Source of the DNA: Glycocaulis profundi | Lineage (GTDB): Bacteria; Pseudomonadota; Alphaproteobacteria; Caulobacterales; Maricaulaceae | Assembly: GCA_007050995.1 (NCBI GenBank) | Contig: VJOU01000006.1 | Span: forward strand, 1-64,000 | Direction of reading: 5' to 3' | Length of the DNA: 64,000 nucleotides | In this document: piece by piece, positions 1-8,951 of the stretch | How the letters are laid out: every line of letters starts with the position of its first letter | How positions within the stretch are numbered: the first letter of the stretch is position 1 | Notes under the pieces: generated by a model | What the model saw: the letters and a program-made list of their open reading frames with translations, nothing else | Database searches by the model: none | What the model was told of the DNA's origin: nothing | Made by a program: the position numbers and the translations under genes

Positions 1-278
1 TGCTGTGCCACGAGGCGGGCCGCGAGCGGATCATCGGGCTGGACGCGCACTACCCCCTCGCCTCGCTGAATGAGACCATGGCGCTCACCCTGGCCTGCGC
101 GCGGCGCGTCAACCCGGCCGCCCGCTTCGCCGGGATCAGCCTGAACACCGCCAGCCTGAGCGAAGACGACGCCGCCCGCGCCATCGCGCAGGCCGCCGCG
201 GAAACCGGCCTGCCCGCCGCCGACCCCATCAGAGGCGGAGAGAGCTTCGACCGGCTCGTGGCCGCGTGCCTGACATGA
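1..278 (+). CDS. C-terminal part of a DUF1611 (DgcN-like) protein, cut by left edge
   Basis: The reading frame is open from base 3 and ends in TGA at 276-278, so only about 91 C-terminal residues are in the window. The visible part begins LCHEAGRERIIGLD and contains the block GISLNTASLS. This pattern (CHExGR, then a short linker, then GISLNT) fits the C-terminal P-loop domain of DUF1611 proteins, a family that includes DgcN of D-glutamate catabolism. The catalytic or nucleotide-binding N-terminal part lies outside the window, so the function cannot be confirmed. It is followed after 18 bp by the convergent stop of the guanylyltransferase/isomerase gene, so it is probably the last gene of its transcript. 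An ATG at 78 in this frame is internal and should not be taken as the start. Confidence 0.6.
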   Translation, partial: LCHEAGRERIIGLDAHYPLASLNETMALTLACARRVNPAARFAGISLNTASLSEDDAARAIAQAAAETGLPAADPIRGGESFDRLVAACLT

Positions 279-296
279 GTGCAGAGATCTGAGGCG

Positions 297-2477
297 TCAC
301 GCCGCCGTCAGGGGCCCGATCGCGGTCATCAGGTGATAGAGCATGGAAGCGGGAATGGCCTGCGCGGCGGGGCGGCCCGCCGCGTCATAGCTGTCCATCC
401 ACCCGCCTTCGCAGGCGTCCGAGAAATAGGTCTCTTCGAGGGATTTGAGCAGGCCTGAGGCGGAACCCGCCGGGGCGGTCTCGGGATGGTGCAGGCGGGC
501 GCGCAGCATCTCGAGCTGGGGCCAGAGCCTGCGCGCGTCGTCCAGCATGGTTCCGTCTTCGGCGACGGCGTTGAGGGCGAAGCCCGTGACGGGGTCGGTC
601 CCGCGGTCGTCGGCGAACCCGATCAGCCGCCGCCGCCAGCTGAGGAGGTCGCGACCGTCCACGGCCTCGAATGCCGCCAGAAGATACGCCCATTCATGGC
701 AGTGCCCCGGCTCGGCGCGCAGCGCGCCGCCCGCTTCCGCCAGAGGCCGCCAGTCCGCGTCGAAACGCTCGATCAGCGCGCCGCTGGCCGGGCTGAACAT
801 CGCCGTCTCGAACAGGAGCACGATCTCGCGGGCCATTTCCAGCGCCTCAGGATCGCCCGCGGCCTGGTGCAGGGCCAGGCAGGCTTCCAGAAGATGCATG
901 TGCGGATTGGCCAGCCGGTGCCCGCCATCCATGTCCGGGTCCCGCCAGCCGCGGCGGTCGGGCGCGCGCATCTGCCCGTTGATGACGGTGATCGCCTCGC
1001 GCGCGATGTCCAGCGCGCGAGGCTCGCCGAAGGCCTGGTGGGCGGCGGCGCCCGCCAGCGCCACGAACGCATGATCGTACAGCCCCCGCCGCGCGTCCGC
1101 TGGCGCGCCCTCGGGCGTCAGCCGGTGAACCCAGCCGCCCTTGGGCGAGCGGGCCCGGCCATCGAGATAATCGAGCCCCTTCATGACCAGCGCGCGGGCG
1201 GCCCCGGCGTCGCACAGCCCCAGCCGGGCTGCTTCGGAGAAGGAGAATATCTGGCGCGGGATCACCCGCATGCGGCGCTCCAGCTCCGGCTGTGGGCGGC
1301 CTTCCAGCGTCAGGCTTTCCACGAAGCCCCCGCGCGCGCCGTCCCAGGCGGTCTCCAGCCACAGAGGCAGGACGGCGTCCGACAGCCAGCGGCGCATCCG
1401 CGCGCGCTGGGCGGCGGGAAGCTGGGCGGCTGAGCCCAGCCGGGCGGCGGCTTCGACCACGGGTTTGATCCCGGCGGTCTCGTCCAGACGGGTGACCAGG
1501 ACCGCCTCGCGGGTGGCGATCACCGCGACGTCCTTTATGCCGTGCAGCGCGATCACCGGGCCTTCGGAACGCGCAAAGCCGGACGCGAGATGGGACACCA
1601 CCGGCCCGGTGGCGGTCACGTCGCCGCCGTCCGCGCTCAGGGCGTGCAGAGCGCCGTGATCGCCCAGATCGCTCCAGCCCATGTCCACCGGCGTGACCGA
1701 GATGCGGTCGTCGCGCTCCATGACCGCGTAGTCGATGCTGTCTGACGGGCAGGCGTCGAAGAGAGCGCGGTCGAGCGCCCGGATCTCGCCCTCGTCCAGC
1801 GGGCCCGTGTCGCCCAGCGCCTCGCGCACCGCGCTCAGGATGGCGGGCGCGTGGCGTCCCAGCGCGTCGGTCATCACGTCGGCGCGGAACAGGAAGATGC
1901 CGCCATTCCACAGATAGCGCCCGGTCTTCAGATACCCTTCCGCAGTGCCGCGGTCCGGCTTCTCCACGAAGCGCGCCACGGGGCGGACTTCGCCGTCGGC
2001 GGGGTCGGACTCGATGTAGCCGTATCCGGTGGCGGGGTGGTCGGGCGCGATGCCGAAGGTGACGATCCGGCCGTCTCGCGCGGCTTCGGCGCCTTTCGCG
2101 ATGGCGGCATGGAAGGCGGGCACGTCGGCGATGTGATGGTCGGCGGGCAGGATCAGGACCAGATCATCAGGCGCGCTGCACAGGCTGGCGGCGGCGACCG
2201 CAGGCGCGGAGTTGCGCCCGAACGGCTCAAGGATCAGGCCCGCCCGCGGCAGGGTCCGGCGCAGCAGCGTCTCGTGGCGGGCCGAGCCGATGGCGGCGAC
2301 GGGCAGGAAGCGCACGCCCGCGGCCTCGCCCGACACGCGGTCGGCGGTCAGCGCGGCCATGGCCTTCGGGCCGCTCAGGGCCATGAACTGCTTGGGACGG
2401 GCGGGCGTGGACAGGGGCCATAGCCGGGTGCCCGACCCGCCGCACAGGATGAAAGGGCGCACCGCGTTCGACGTCAT
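297..2477 (-). CDS. Mannose-1-phosphate guanylyltransferase fused to an AGE-type sugar isomerase
   Basis: A 726-residue fusion. Residues 1-345 are a nucleotidyltransferase: the pyrophosphorylase signature GGSGTRLWPLS at 13-23 with the lysine of RPKQF shortly after, PADHHI at 111-116 and FVEKP at 170-174, all typical of GDP-mannose pyrophosphorylases. Residues about 360-726 look like an N-acylglucosamine 2-epimerase (AGE) (alpha/alpha)6 barrel, with histidines at YDHAF (about 469), NPHMHLLEA (526/528) and GHCHEW (592/594) where AGE enzymes carry catalytic histidines. In many bacteria guanylyltransferase is fused to a cupin-type phosphomannose isomerase; here the partner is AGE-type, presumably supplying mannose phosphate. 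Together they would make GDP-mannose for gmd and the fucose synthase nearby. The frame is open 65 codons upstream, but the ATG at 2477 immediately precedes the pyrophosphorylase motif and has a GGAAAGG-like ribosome-binding site. Divergent from the Nudix gene. Confidence 0.85.
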   Translation of the reverse strand: MTSNAVRPFILCGGSGTRLWPLSTPARPKQFMALSGPKAMAALTADRVSGEAAGVRFLPVAAIGSARHETLLRRTLPRAGLILEPFGRNSAPAVAAASLCSAPDDLVLILPADHHIADVPAFHAAIAKGAEAARDGRIVTFGIAPDHPATGYGYIESDPADGEVRPVARFVEKPDRGTAEGYLKTGRYLWNGGIFLFRADVMTDALGRHAPAILSAVREALGDTGPLDEGEIRALDRALFDACPSDSIDYAVMERDDRISVTPVDMGWSDLGDHGALHALSADGGDVTATGPVVSHLASGFARSEGPVIALHGIKDVAVIATREAVLVTRLDETAGIKPVVEAAARLGSAAQLPAAQRARMRRWLSDAVLPLWLETAWDGARGGFVESLTLEGRPQPELERRMRVIPRQIFSFSEAARLGLCDAGAARALVMKGLDYLDGRARSPKGGWVHRLTPEGAPADARRGLYDHAFVALAGAAAHQAFGEPRALDIAREAITVINGQMRAPDRRGWRDPDMDGGHRLANPHMHLLEACLALHQAAGDPEALEMAREIVLLFETAMFSPASGALIERFDADWRPLAEAGGALRAEPGHCHEWAYLLAAFEAVDGRDLLSWRRRLIGFADDRGTDPVTGFALNAVAEDGTMLDDARRLWPQLEMLRARLHHPETAPAGSASGLLKSLEETYFSDACEGGWMDSYDAAGRPAAQAIPASMLYHLMTAIGPLTAA

Positions 2478-2616
2478 ATCTGGCCTTTCCGGTCCTCGCG
2501 CCCCGCGCGTCTGGCGACAGGGCGTAGCCCAGAACCGGGGCCAGTTGAAGCCTCCGCGCTGCCCCGGGGCGCACCGCCGGGTTGCGCCGAGCCCGGGAAG
2601 CCCGCATGAAGCCCGC

Positions 2617-3192
2617 ATGGAAAAGGCTCCCCCTCTTGCCAGCGCAGGCTGGACCACGCTGGCGCGCCGCACCGTCTATGACGGGCCGCCCTGGCTGTCG
2701 GTCCATCTCGAACGGGTCCGCACCGCGGCGGGCCGCACCCTCGAAGACTTCCACCAGATCGAGGCGCGCGACTTCGCCATCGTGTTCGCGCTGGACGCGG
2801 ACGGGCGCGTCCTGCTCGTGCGCCAGTGGCGGCACGGCCCGCGCCGCAGCGTGCTGGCCTTCCCCGGCGGGCATGTGGACGCTGGAGAATCCGGTCTGGA
2901 AGCCGCAGGCCGGGAGTGTCTCGAAGAGACCGGCCATGCGTGCGGCGAGCTTCGGCCTCTGGGGCGGCACTGCATGCATCCCAATCTGGGGCTGGGATGG
3001 GGGTCGTTCTTCTTCTGCCCCGAAGCGCGGCAGGCGGGGCAGGCGTCGGGCGAGGACCGCGCGGACATCGAACTGGCCCGCCTGACGCCCGCCGAGGTGG
3101 AGGCGGCGCTGCATGACGGCCGCATCTGCACCGTCCATGACGCGCTGTGCGCGAGCCTGGGACTTGCAGTTCTGGCCGGAACGGGCCGGTGA
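2617..3192 (+). CDS. Nudix hydrolase (nucleotide-sugar or ADP-ribose pyrophosphatase type)
   Basis: 191 residues. The Nudix box is complete: GHVDAGE, seven residues, then RECLEETGH, preceded by FPGGHV. The N-terminal beta region (RRTVYDGPPWLSVHLE) and the position of the box resemble the ADP-ribose/GDP-mannose pyrophosphatase branch, which cleaves nucleoside diphosphate sugars to NMP and sugar phosphate. Substrate cannot be read from the sequence; its place between GDP-mannose synthesis and GDP-fucose genes makes a nucleotide-sugar substrate plausible. The ATG at 2617 is chosen because the upstream frame reads low-complexity Arg/Pro and overlaps the divergent promoter region. The nearest purine-rich stretch (GGGAAG, about 2595-2600) is further away than usual, so the start is less certain than the function. 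The next gene begins 16 bp after the stop. Confidence 0.8.
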   Translation: MEKAPPLASAGWTTLARRTVYDGPPWLSVHLERVRTAAGRTLEDFHQIEARDFAIVFALDADGRVLLVRQWRHGPRRSVLAFPGGHVDAGESGLEAAGRECLEETGHACGELRPLGRHCMHPNLGLGWGSFFFCPEARQAGQASGEDRADIELARLTPAEVEAALHDGRICTVHDALCASLGLAVLAGTGR

Positions 3193-3208
3193 CTGAGGTG
3201 TTGCCGGT

Positions 3209-4030
3209 GTGGCTGGTTACGGGGACGATCATCCGCCGCCGGTCCGGACAGGAAAAGTGAACGCCGTGTCTGCTTCCGATCTGAATTTTTCCATCGCGAT
3301 GCCCGTGGGCGCCTGGCACTCCCTGCTGCCGGAGGCGCTGGCCAGCCTGACCACCCACGAGATTCCCGTCGAGACCGCGTTTCTGGACGCGTCCGGCGAT
3401 CCGCGCGTGGCCCGGGCCGCGGACGCGTCAGGCCTCAGCTTCGCGTATCGCCGCGCCGGGCCGGACGCGGGTCAGTCCGCCGCCATCGCCGAAGGCTGGC
3501 GTGAGACCGGCGGCGGGATCCTGGGCTGGCTGAACGCGGACGATCTTCTGGTGGACGGGGCGCTGGACCTCGCCGCGGCGGCGTTCGCGGCCGATCCGGA
3601 GCTGGACGTGTTCTATGGCGACACGGTCATCATCGACGCCCAGGGGCGCGATCTGGGCCGTCACGGACAGGTGGCTGACATCGGCCCCCTGCTCAGGCGC
3701 TCGAACATCATCTCCCAGCCGTCCTGTTTCGCCAGACGCCGCACCGTCGAAGCCATCGGCGGAATCGACGAGACCCTGCGCTTCACCATGGACTGGGATC
3801 TGTGGGTCCGGCTGTACGAGGCGGGCGCGAAGTTCCAGCGCACCCAGGCCGTCCTGTCACGGGTCTACTGGGGCCCGGAGACCAAGACCGCCAGCCTGTC
3901 CGTGGACCGGCTGGGCGAGATGGTCCGCATCGTCCGCCGCCATGCCGGGCCATGGAGCGCGGCGAAAACCGTCATGGCCGCGATCGGCCACGGCCTTCTC
4001 GAACATCCCCGGAGGCGGTCCGTTCAATGA
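3209..4030 (+). CDS. Family 2 glycosyltransferase
   Basis: 273 residues, a GT-A fold family 2 glycosyltransferase. Visible features: an N-terminal strand FSIAMPVG, the conserved AGQSAAIAEGW helix, the metal-binding WLNADDLL motif, FYGDTVII, SQPSCFARR and TMDWDLWVRL. The same arrangement (DGQxxAINKG, WLNSDD, QPSVF, LDYEYW) occurs in the N-terminal half of the gene at 13750, so the two are related. It transfers a sugar from an NDP-donor to a polysaccharide or lipid-linked acceptor at the inner face of the membrane; donor and acceptor are unknown. Start choice: GTG at 3209 has GAGGTG eight bases upstream; GTG codons at 3257 and 3266 are alternatives that lie closer to the first conserved strand. 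Followed by gmd after 92 bp. Confidence 0.8.
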   Translation: MAGYGDDHPPPVRTGKVNAVSASDLNFSIAMPVGAWHSLLPEALASLTTHEIPVETAFLDASGDPRVARAADASGLSFAYRRAGPDAGQSAAIAEGWRETGGGILGWLNADDLLVDGALDLAAAAFAADPELDVFYGDTVIIDAQGRDLGRHGQVADIGPLLRRSNIISQPSCFARRRTVEAIGGIDETLRFTMDWDLWVRLYEAGAKFQRTQAVLSRVYWGPETKTASLSVDRLGEMVRIVRRHAGPWSAAKTVMAAIGHGLLEHPRRRSVQ

Positions 4031-4122
4031 ATCCAGCCAGACTTTCCCGCCGTTCCCGCCGGGTTGCGCACCGGCGCTCAGAGGGCTAGTCCAGTTCCGT
4101 ATTTGACCCAGAGGAATCCAAA

Positions 4123-5193
4123 GTGTCCGACAAAGTCGCCCTGATCACCGGCGTGACCGGCCAGGATGGCGCGTATCTCGCGCGCCTTCTGCTGGAGAAG
4201 AACTACATCGTCCATGGCGTGAAGCGCCGCTCGTCCTCGTTCAACACGGCGCGGGTGGATGATCTTTACGTCGACCCCCACGCCGAGGACGTGCGCTTCT
4301 TCCTGCACTATGGCGATCTGACGGACTCCACCAACCTCATCCGGCTGATCCAGGAAGTTCAGCCTGACGAGATTTACAATCTGGGCGCCCAGAGCCACGT
4401 GCAGGTCAGCTTCGAGACGCCCGAATACACGGCGAACTCCGACGCGATGGGCACGCTGCGCATCCTCGAGGCCATCCGTATCCTGGGGCTGGAGAAGAAG
4501 ACCCGCTTCTACCAGGCCTCCACCTCCGAACTGTACGGCAAGGTCCAGGAGACCCCCCAGAAGGAGACCACCCCCTTCTACCCGCGCAGCCCCTATGCGG
4601 CGGCCAAGCTGTACGCCTACTGGATCACGGTGAACTACCGCGAGTCCTACGGCATGCACGCCTCGAACGGCATCCTGTTCAACCACGAGAGCCCGCTGCG
4701 CGGCGAGACCTTCGTGACCCGCAAGATCACGCGCGCGGTCGCCGCCATCAAGCTGGGCTATCAGGACAAGATCTATCTGGGCAATCTGGACGCCCAGCGC
4801 GACTGGGGCCATGCGCGCGACTATGTCGAGGGCATGTGGCGCATGCTCCAGCAGGACGAGCCGGACGATTACGTGCTGGGCACCGGCGAGATGTATTCGG
4901 TGCGCGAGTTCGTCGAGCGCGCCTTCGGCCATATCGGCGTCGAGATCGAGTGGAAGGGCGAGGGCGTCGACGAGATCGGCGTGGACAAGGCCACCGGCGA
5001 GACCCGCATCGTGGTCGATCCGCGCTATTTCCGCCCCGCCGAGGTCGAGCTGCTGCTTTCCGACCCGACCAAGGCCCGCGAGAAGCTGGGCTGGTCGGCC
5101 ACCACCCCGTTCGCCGAGCTGGTGCGCGAGATGGTCGCCGAAGACCTCAGGGCCGTCGCCCGGGAAAAGGACCGCAACGACCGCCATGGCTGA
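4123..5193 (+). CDS. gmd: GDP-mannose 4,6-dehydratase
   Basis: 356 residues, the normal length. It converts GDP-D-mannose to GDP-4-keto-6-deoxymannose, the first step to GDP-L-fucose, GDP-rhamnose or GDP-perosamine. Extended SDR features: dinucleotide-binding GVTGQDG at 10-16, QASTSELYG at 131-139 and the Y158-xxx-K162 pair, with the [15 protein letters not shown] block that binds the nucleotide and the [16 protein letters not shown] block typical of Gmd. Start is a GTG at 4123 with GAGGA at 4111-4115. Its stop overlaps the start of the GDP-fucose synthase gene by 8 bp, so the two are translationally coupled and the product is very likely GDP-fucose. Confidence 0.97.
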   Translation: MSDKVALITGVTGQDGAYLARLLLEKNYIVHGVKRRSSSFNTARVDDLYVDPHAEDVRFFLHYGDLTDSTNLIRLIQEVQPDEIYNLGAQSHVQVSFETPEYTANSDAMGTLRILEAIRILGLEKKTRFYQASTSELYGKVQETPQKETTPFYPRSPYAAAKLYAYWITVNYRESYGMHASNGILFNHESPLRGETFVTRKITRAVAAIKLGYQDKIYLGNLDAQRDWGHARDYVEGMWRMLQQDEPDDYVLGTGEMYSVREFVERAFGHIGVEIEWKGEGVDEIGVDKATGETRIVVDPRYFRPAEVELLLSDPTKAREKLGWSATTPFAELVREMVAEDLRAVAREKDRNDRHG

Positions 5194-6151
5194 CGCCCCT
5201 GAAGTCATCTATCCGCTGGACGGCAAGCGCGTCTGGGTGGCCGGCCATCGCGGGATGGTCGGCTCCGCGCTCGTGCGCCGGCTCGAACGGGAGAACCCCG
5301 CCGAGATCCTGAAAGTCACCCGCCAGCAGGTCGATCTGCGCGACCCCGCCGCGGTGCGCGGCTGGATGGAGAAGGCCCGGCCCGAAGCGGTCTTCGTGCC
5401 GGCCGCCAAGGTGGGCGGCATCCTGGCCAACGACACCTATCCGGCCGACTTCCTGTACGAGAACCTGATGATCGCGGCGAACGTGATCCACGCCGCCCAT
5501 GAGACGGGCGTGGAAAAGCTGCTCTTCCTGGGCTCGTCGTGCATCTATCCCAAATTCGCCGACCAGCCGATCATCGAGGATTCGCTCCTGACCGGCCCGC
5601 TCGAGCCGACCAACGAGTGGTACGCCATCGCCAAGATCGCGGGCATCAAGCTGTGTCAGGCCTATCGCAGGCAGCACGGGCGGGACTTCATCTCCGCCAT
5701 GCCGACCAATCTGTACGGGCCGGGCGACAACTATCACCCGGAAAACTCCCACGTGATCCCGGCGCTGATCCGCAAGGCGGACAACGCCCGGCGCGAGGGG
5801 GCGGCGTCCATGGAGATCTGGGGCACGGGCACGCCGCGGCGCGAATTCCTGCATGCGGACGACTGCGCGGACGCGCTGGTCCATCTGATGAAGGTGTATA
5901 CGGGCCACGACCACGTGAACGTGGGCTCGGGCACGGACGTCACCATCGAGGAGCTGGCCCGCACGGTGATGGAGGTGGTCGGCTTCGACGGCGCGCTGAC
6001 CAAGGACGAGACCAAGCCCGACGGCACGCCGCGCAAGCTGATGAGCGCGGACCGTCTGCGCGCGCTGGGGTGGACGCCGGGCATCGGCCTGCGCGAGGGT
6101 CTGGCGGACGCTTACCGCTGGTATCTCGATCACCGCGCGGAGGCCGCCTGA
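5186..6151 (+). CDS. fcl: GDP-L-fucose synthase (epimerase/reductase)
   Basis: 321 residues. It takes the Gmd product, epimerises C3 and C5 and reduces C4 with NADPH to give GDP-L-fucose. Seen: GHRGMVG at 20-26, PAAKVGGI at 72-79, SSCIYP at 117-122 including the conserved catalytic cysteine at 119, Y146-xxx-K150, and the late histidine-containing [14 protein letters not shown] region. The ATG at 5186 lies 8 bp inside gmd; longer in-frame starts would run through gmd in another frame and give non-family sequence. The galE start follows after 21 bp, so gmd-fcl-galE read as one transcript. Confidence 0.97.
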   Translation: MADAPEVIYPLDGKRVWVAGHRGMVGSALVRRLERENPAEILKVTRQQVDLRDPAAVRGWMEKARPEAVFVPAAKVGGILANDTYPADFLYENLMIAANVIHAAHETGVEKLLFLGSSCIYPKFADQPIIEDSLLTGPLEPTNEWYAIAKIAGIKLCQAYRRQHGRDFISAMPTNLYGPGDNYHPENSHVIPALIRKADNARREGAASMEIWGTGTPRREFLHADDCADALVHLMKVYTGHDHVNVGSGTDVTIEELARTVMEVVGFDGALTKDETKPDGTPRKLMSADRLRALGWTPGIGLREGLADAYRWYLDHRAEAA

Positions 6152-6172
6152 CACGCGGAAGGACAGTCGGCG

Positions 6173-7174
6173 ATGACGGATGAAGCCCGGACCGTTCTGG
6201 TCGTCGGCGGCGCCGGCTATATCGGCGCGCACGTGTGCAAGGCGCTGGCCGCGCGCGGCATCGTCCCGGTCGTGTTCGACAATTTCTCTTCGGGCCATCG
6301 CCACGCCGTGCGCTGGGGCCCGCTCGTCGAGGGCGACGTGCGCGACGCCGCGGCGCTGGACGCCGCCTTCGAGGCTCACCGGCCCGGCGCCGTGATGCAT
6401 TTCGCCGCCTGCATCGAGGTGGGCGAGGGCGAGCGCGAACCGCTGAAATTCTGGGACAACAACGTCGCTGGCGTGGTCTCCCTGCTCGCCGCGATGAAGC
6501 GCGCGGGCTGCGAGCGGCTCGTTTTCTCCTCGACCTGCGCGACCTATGGCGAACCCCAGACCCTGCCGCTCACCGAAGCCGAGCCCCAGACCCCGGTGAA
6601 CGTCTACGGCCGCACCAAGCTGGCCGTCGAACGCATGCTGGCGGACGTTTCCGCGGCGGAAGGCCTGCGCTATGCCGCCCTGCGCTATTTCAACGCCGCG
6701 GGAGCCAGCCCGGACGGCGAGATCGGCGAGGAACACGACCCCGAGACCCACCTCATCCCCAACGCGCTGAAAGCCGCGGCGGGGCTGGGCGGCCCCATGA
6801 AGCTGTTCGGGGACGATTACGACACCCCCGACGGCACCTGCGTGCGCGATTACATCCACGTGATGGATCTCGCGGCGGGTCATCTGGCCGCGCTCGACCG
6901 CCTGTGGACGGGGTCGGAGAGCTTCGCGTGCAATCTGGGCTCGGGCCGAGGCTTCTCGGTCCGCGAAATCCTGAAGACGGTCGAAACCGTCACCGGCCGG
7001 CCCGTGCCCTGCGAAACCCATCCCCGACGGCCCGGCGACGCGGCGACGCTGCTCGCGGACCTGACGCTGGCCCGCGGGCTGCTGGATTTCGCGCCCGCGC
7101 GCTCCGACCCCGAGACGGTGATCGGCGACGCGTGGCGCTTCCACCGCCGGGCTTGGGGCCTGGCCGATGACTGA
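6173..7174 (+). CDS. galE: UDP-glucose 4-epimerase
   Basis: 333 residues. It interconverts UDP-glucose and UDP-galactose (or the N-acetyl forms) with bound NAD. Motifs: GGAGYIG at 12-18, SST at 119-121, Y145-xxx-K149, LRYFNAAGAS, and VRDYIHVMDLA, all as in bacterial GalE. GGAAGGAC about ten bases upstream of ATG 6173 serves as ribosome-binding site. The stop overlaps the next start by 8 bp. In this context it supplies a galactose-type donor to the polysaccharide locus rather than acting in galactose catabolism, as no galK or galT is nearby. Confidence 0.95.
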   Translation: MTDEARTVLVVGGAGYIGAHVCKALAARGIVPVVFDNFSSGHRHAVRWGPLVEGDVRDAAALDAAFEAHRPGAVMHFAACIEVGEGEREPLKFWDNNVAGVVSLLAAMKRAGCERLVFSSTCATYGEPQTLPLTEAEPQTPVNVYGRTKLAVERMLADVSAAEGLRYAALRYFNAAGASPDGEIGEEHDPETHLIPNALKAAAGLGGPMKLFGDDYDTPDGTCVRDYIHVMDLAAGHLAALDRLWTGSESFACNLGSGRGFSVREILKTVETVTGRPVPCETHPRRPGDAATLLADLTLARGLLDFAPARSDPETVIGDAWRFHRRAWGLADD

Positions 7175-8000
7175 GCGGCCCGTGGCGATCGGCGGGGAAA
7201 GCGCCCTGCGGCGATGGACGCGCCCCGTCCGGCGCACCGCGGCGTGGCGCGCGGTGCGCGATCCATGGACCTTCGATCCCCGCGCCCTGCGCAGCCGGGC
7301 CCGGCTGAGCGCCCTGCGCGGCGCTCATTCGGGCCGCGACGGCGTGATCCTGGCCACGGGTCCCAGCCTTCTGCGCACCGATTTCACGCCTTATGCCGGC
7401 ATGCCGGTGATCGGGCTCAACCGCATCTATCTGAGCGCGGGCCGGATACCGCTCAGACCCGACTATCTGGTGTGCGTGAACACGCTGATGATCGAGCAGT
7501 GCGCCGCGGACATGGCCGCGCTGGACATACCGCTGCTCGTTTCGTTCGCGGCGCGGCGCGCGATCGGGCCGCGCGCACGGGCGACCTTCCTGCCCGCCCA
7601 TGACGGCTGCGCGTTCAGCCGCGATCCGCGGCGCAGGGTCTCGGTGGGCGGCACGGTCACCTTCGCCGCCCTTCAGCTGGCCTGGTGGATGGGCTTCTCG
7701 ACCGTGCATCTTCTGGGGGTGGACCACGCCTACGCGCTGGAAGACCACGAGAAGGGGCTCGACCCCCACGCGGTCTCGGAGCGGCGGGCGGAAGACCCCA
7801 ACCATTTCGACGGCGGCTATTTCGCGCCGGGCATGAAGTGGCAGCTGCCCGACCTGGCGATGTCCGAGCGCGCCTATGCGAACGCCCGCGCGGCCTATGA
7901 GGCCGATGGCCGCCGCGTCCTCAACGGGACGCCGGGGACCCGGCTGACGGTATTCGAAACCGGGTCTCCCGGCGTTGCCTCCCCTCCGGGCGGCCAGTAA
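7167..8000 (+). CDS. GT42/DUF115-like protein, probable CMP-sugar glycosyltransferase
   Basis: 277 residues. The core has the pattern of the DUF115/MptE-like and CstII-type sialyltransferase (GT42) fold: ATGPSLL at 63-69, GLNRIYL at 83-89, a Rossmann-like segment ending in LLGVDHAY at 182-189, and a C-terminal NHFDGGYF at 212-219. CstII has the equivalent NGPSL and a GxD-aromatic motif; Maf flagellin glycosyltransferases share the DUF115 core and use CMP-nonulosonates. I infer a glycosyltransferase that uses a CMP-activated sugar; a CMP-sugar synthetase lies two genes downstream. The first 55 residues are Arg-rich and may mediate membrane association. No signal peptide. The start overlaps galE by 8 bp. 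Related domains occur at 14950-15560 and about 17710-18390. A 6-hydroxymethylpterin pyrophosphokinase label, as databases sometimes give, is unlikely here. Confidence 0.6.
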   Translation: MTERPVAIGGESALRRWTRPVRRTAAWRAVRDPWTFDPRALRSRARLSALRGAHSGRDGVILATGPSLLRTDFTPYAGMPVIGLNRIYLSAGRIPLRPDYLVCVNTLMIEQCAADMAALDIPLLVSFAARRAIGPRARATFLPAHDGCAFSRDPRRRVSVGGTVTFAALQLAWWMGFSTVHLLGVDHAYALEDHEKGLDPHAVSERRAEDPNHFDGGYFAPGMKWQLPDLAMSERAYANARAAYEADGRRVLNGTPGTRLTVFETGSPGVASPPGGQ

Positions 8001-8033
8001 ATCTCACGGCGAAGCCAAAGCGGAAGAGCGGGC

Positions 8034-8918
8034 ATGGACGCGAGCATCGTCATCCGGACATACAACGAGGCCAAATGGCTTCCCGAAGCGCTCAGGGGCG
8101 TTCAGGCCCAGGAGCTGGGAGACCTGAAGGCCGAAGTGGTGCTGGTGGATTCCGGCTCCACCGACGACACCCGCGAGATCGCGCGCGCCCATGGCTGCCG
8201 CATCGTGGAGATCGCCAAGTCGGATTTCACCTTCGGGCGCTCGCTGAACTATGGCTGCGACGCCGCGCTGGGGCGCAACCTCGTCTTCATCTCCGGTCAC
8301 TGCATTCCCGACAGCCCGCGCTGGCTGGCCAATCTCATCCGCCCGCTGGACGAGGGGCTGTGCGTGTACAGCTATGGACGCCAGTACGGGCGCCCGGACG
8401 TGACGAAGTTCTCCGAGGAGATGCTGTTCCGCAAATACTTCCCCGAGGCCAGCGCCCTGCCCCAGGACGGCTTCTTCTGCAACAACGCCAACGCCGCCCT
8501 GCCCAAGGCGGTCTGGTCGGAGCATCCCTTCGACGAGGAAGTCACCGGCCTTGAAGACATGGTCCTGGCCAAGCGGCTGGTCGAGCAGGACATGAAGATC
8601 GGATACGTCGCCGACGCCCCGGTCATCCACCTGCACGAGGAGACATGGTCGAAGGTCAAAATCCGCTATGAACGCGAGGCCGTGGCGCTGCAGGACATCA
8701 TGCCCGAGGTGCATCTGCGGTTCCGCGATCTGGTTCGCTACACCGCGGCGGGCGTGTTCCATGACTGGAGCGAGGCCCTGTCGCGCAAGACCTTCTGGCG
8801 CGAAGCGGGCGGCATCGTCATGTTCCGCGCCATGCAGTACTGGGGCGCCTACCAGGGCAACAACAATCACCGGCGGCTCTCCCAGAGCCGCAAGGACCGC
8901 TATTTCTACCCCCGCTGA
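8034..8918 (+). CDS. Family 2 glycosyltransferase (rhamnosyltransferase-like)
   Basis: 294 residues. A GT2 enzyme with an N-terminal ASIVIRTYNEAKWL strand-loop, VLVDSGSTDDTREIA, and the FTFGRSLNYGCDAA motif shared with rhamnosyl- and related transferases. NNANAALPKAVW and the GLEDMVLAKRL acceptor-side motif (the ED of the ED motif) complete the catalytic core. The C-terminal 60 residues (RYEREAVALQDI, FREAGG-type helix, MQYWGAYQGNNNHR) probably form the membrane-facing amphipathic helix seen in this group. It sits between the GT42-like gene and the CMP-sugar synthetase, 33 bp from each. Donor and acceptor unknown. Confidence 0.8.
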   Translation: MDASIVIRTYNEAKWLPEALRGVQAQELGDLKAEVVLVDSGSTDDTREIARAHGCRIVEIAKSDFTFGRSLNYGCDAALGRNLVFISGHCIPDSPRWLANLIRPLDEGLCVYSYGRQYGRPDVTKFSEEMLFRKYFPEASALPQDGFFCNNANAALPKAVWSEHPFDEEVTGLEDMVLAKRLVEQDMKIGYVADAPVIHLHEETWSKVKIRYEREAVALQDIMPEVHLRFRDLVRYTAAGVFHDWSEALSRKTFWREAGGIVMFRAMQYWGAYQGNNNHRRLSQSRKDRYFYPR

Positions 8919-8951
8919 ACGCGGCGGGTCCGCCTTTAGCCGGAGTCATCG

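Noticed and set aside
4078-5208. Long minus-strand ORF opposite gmd
   Set aside because: Shadow frame of a clearly coding gene; no family pattern, typical of antisense frames in GC-rich DNA. The same applies to long antisense ORFs at 13633-15219 and 16502-20326.
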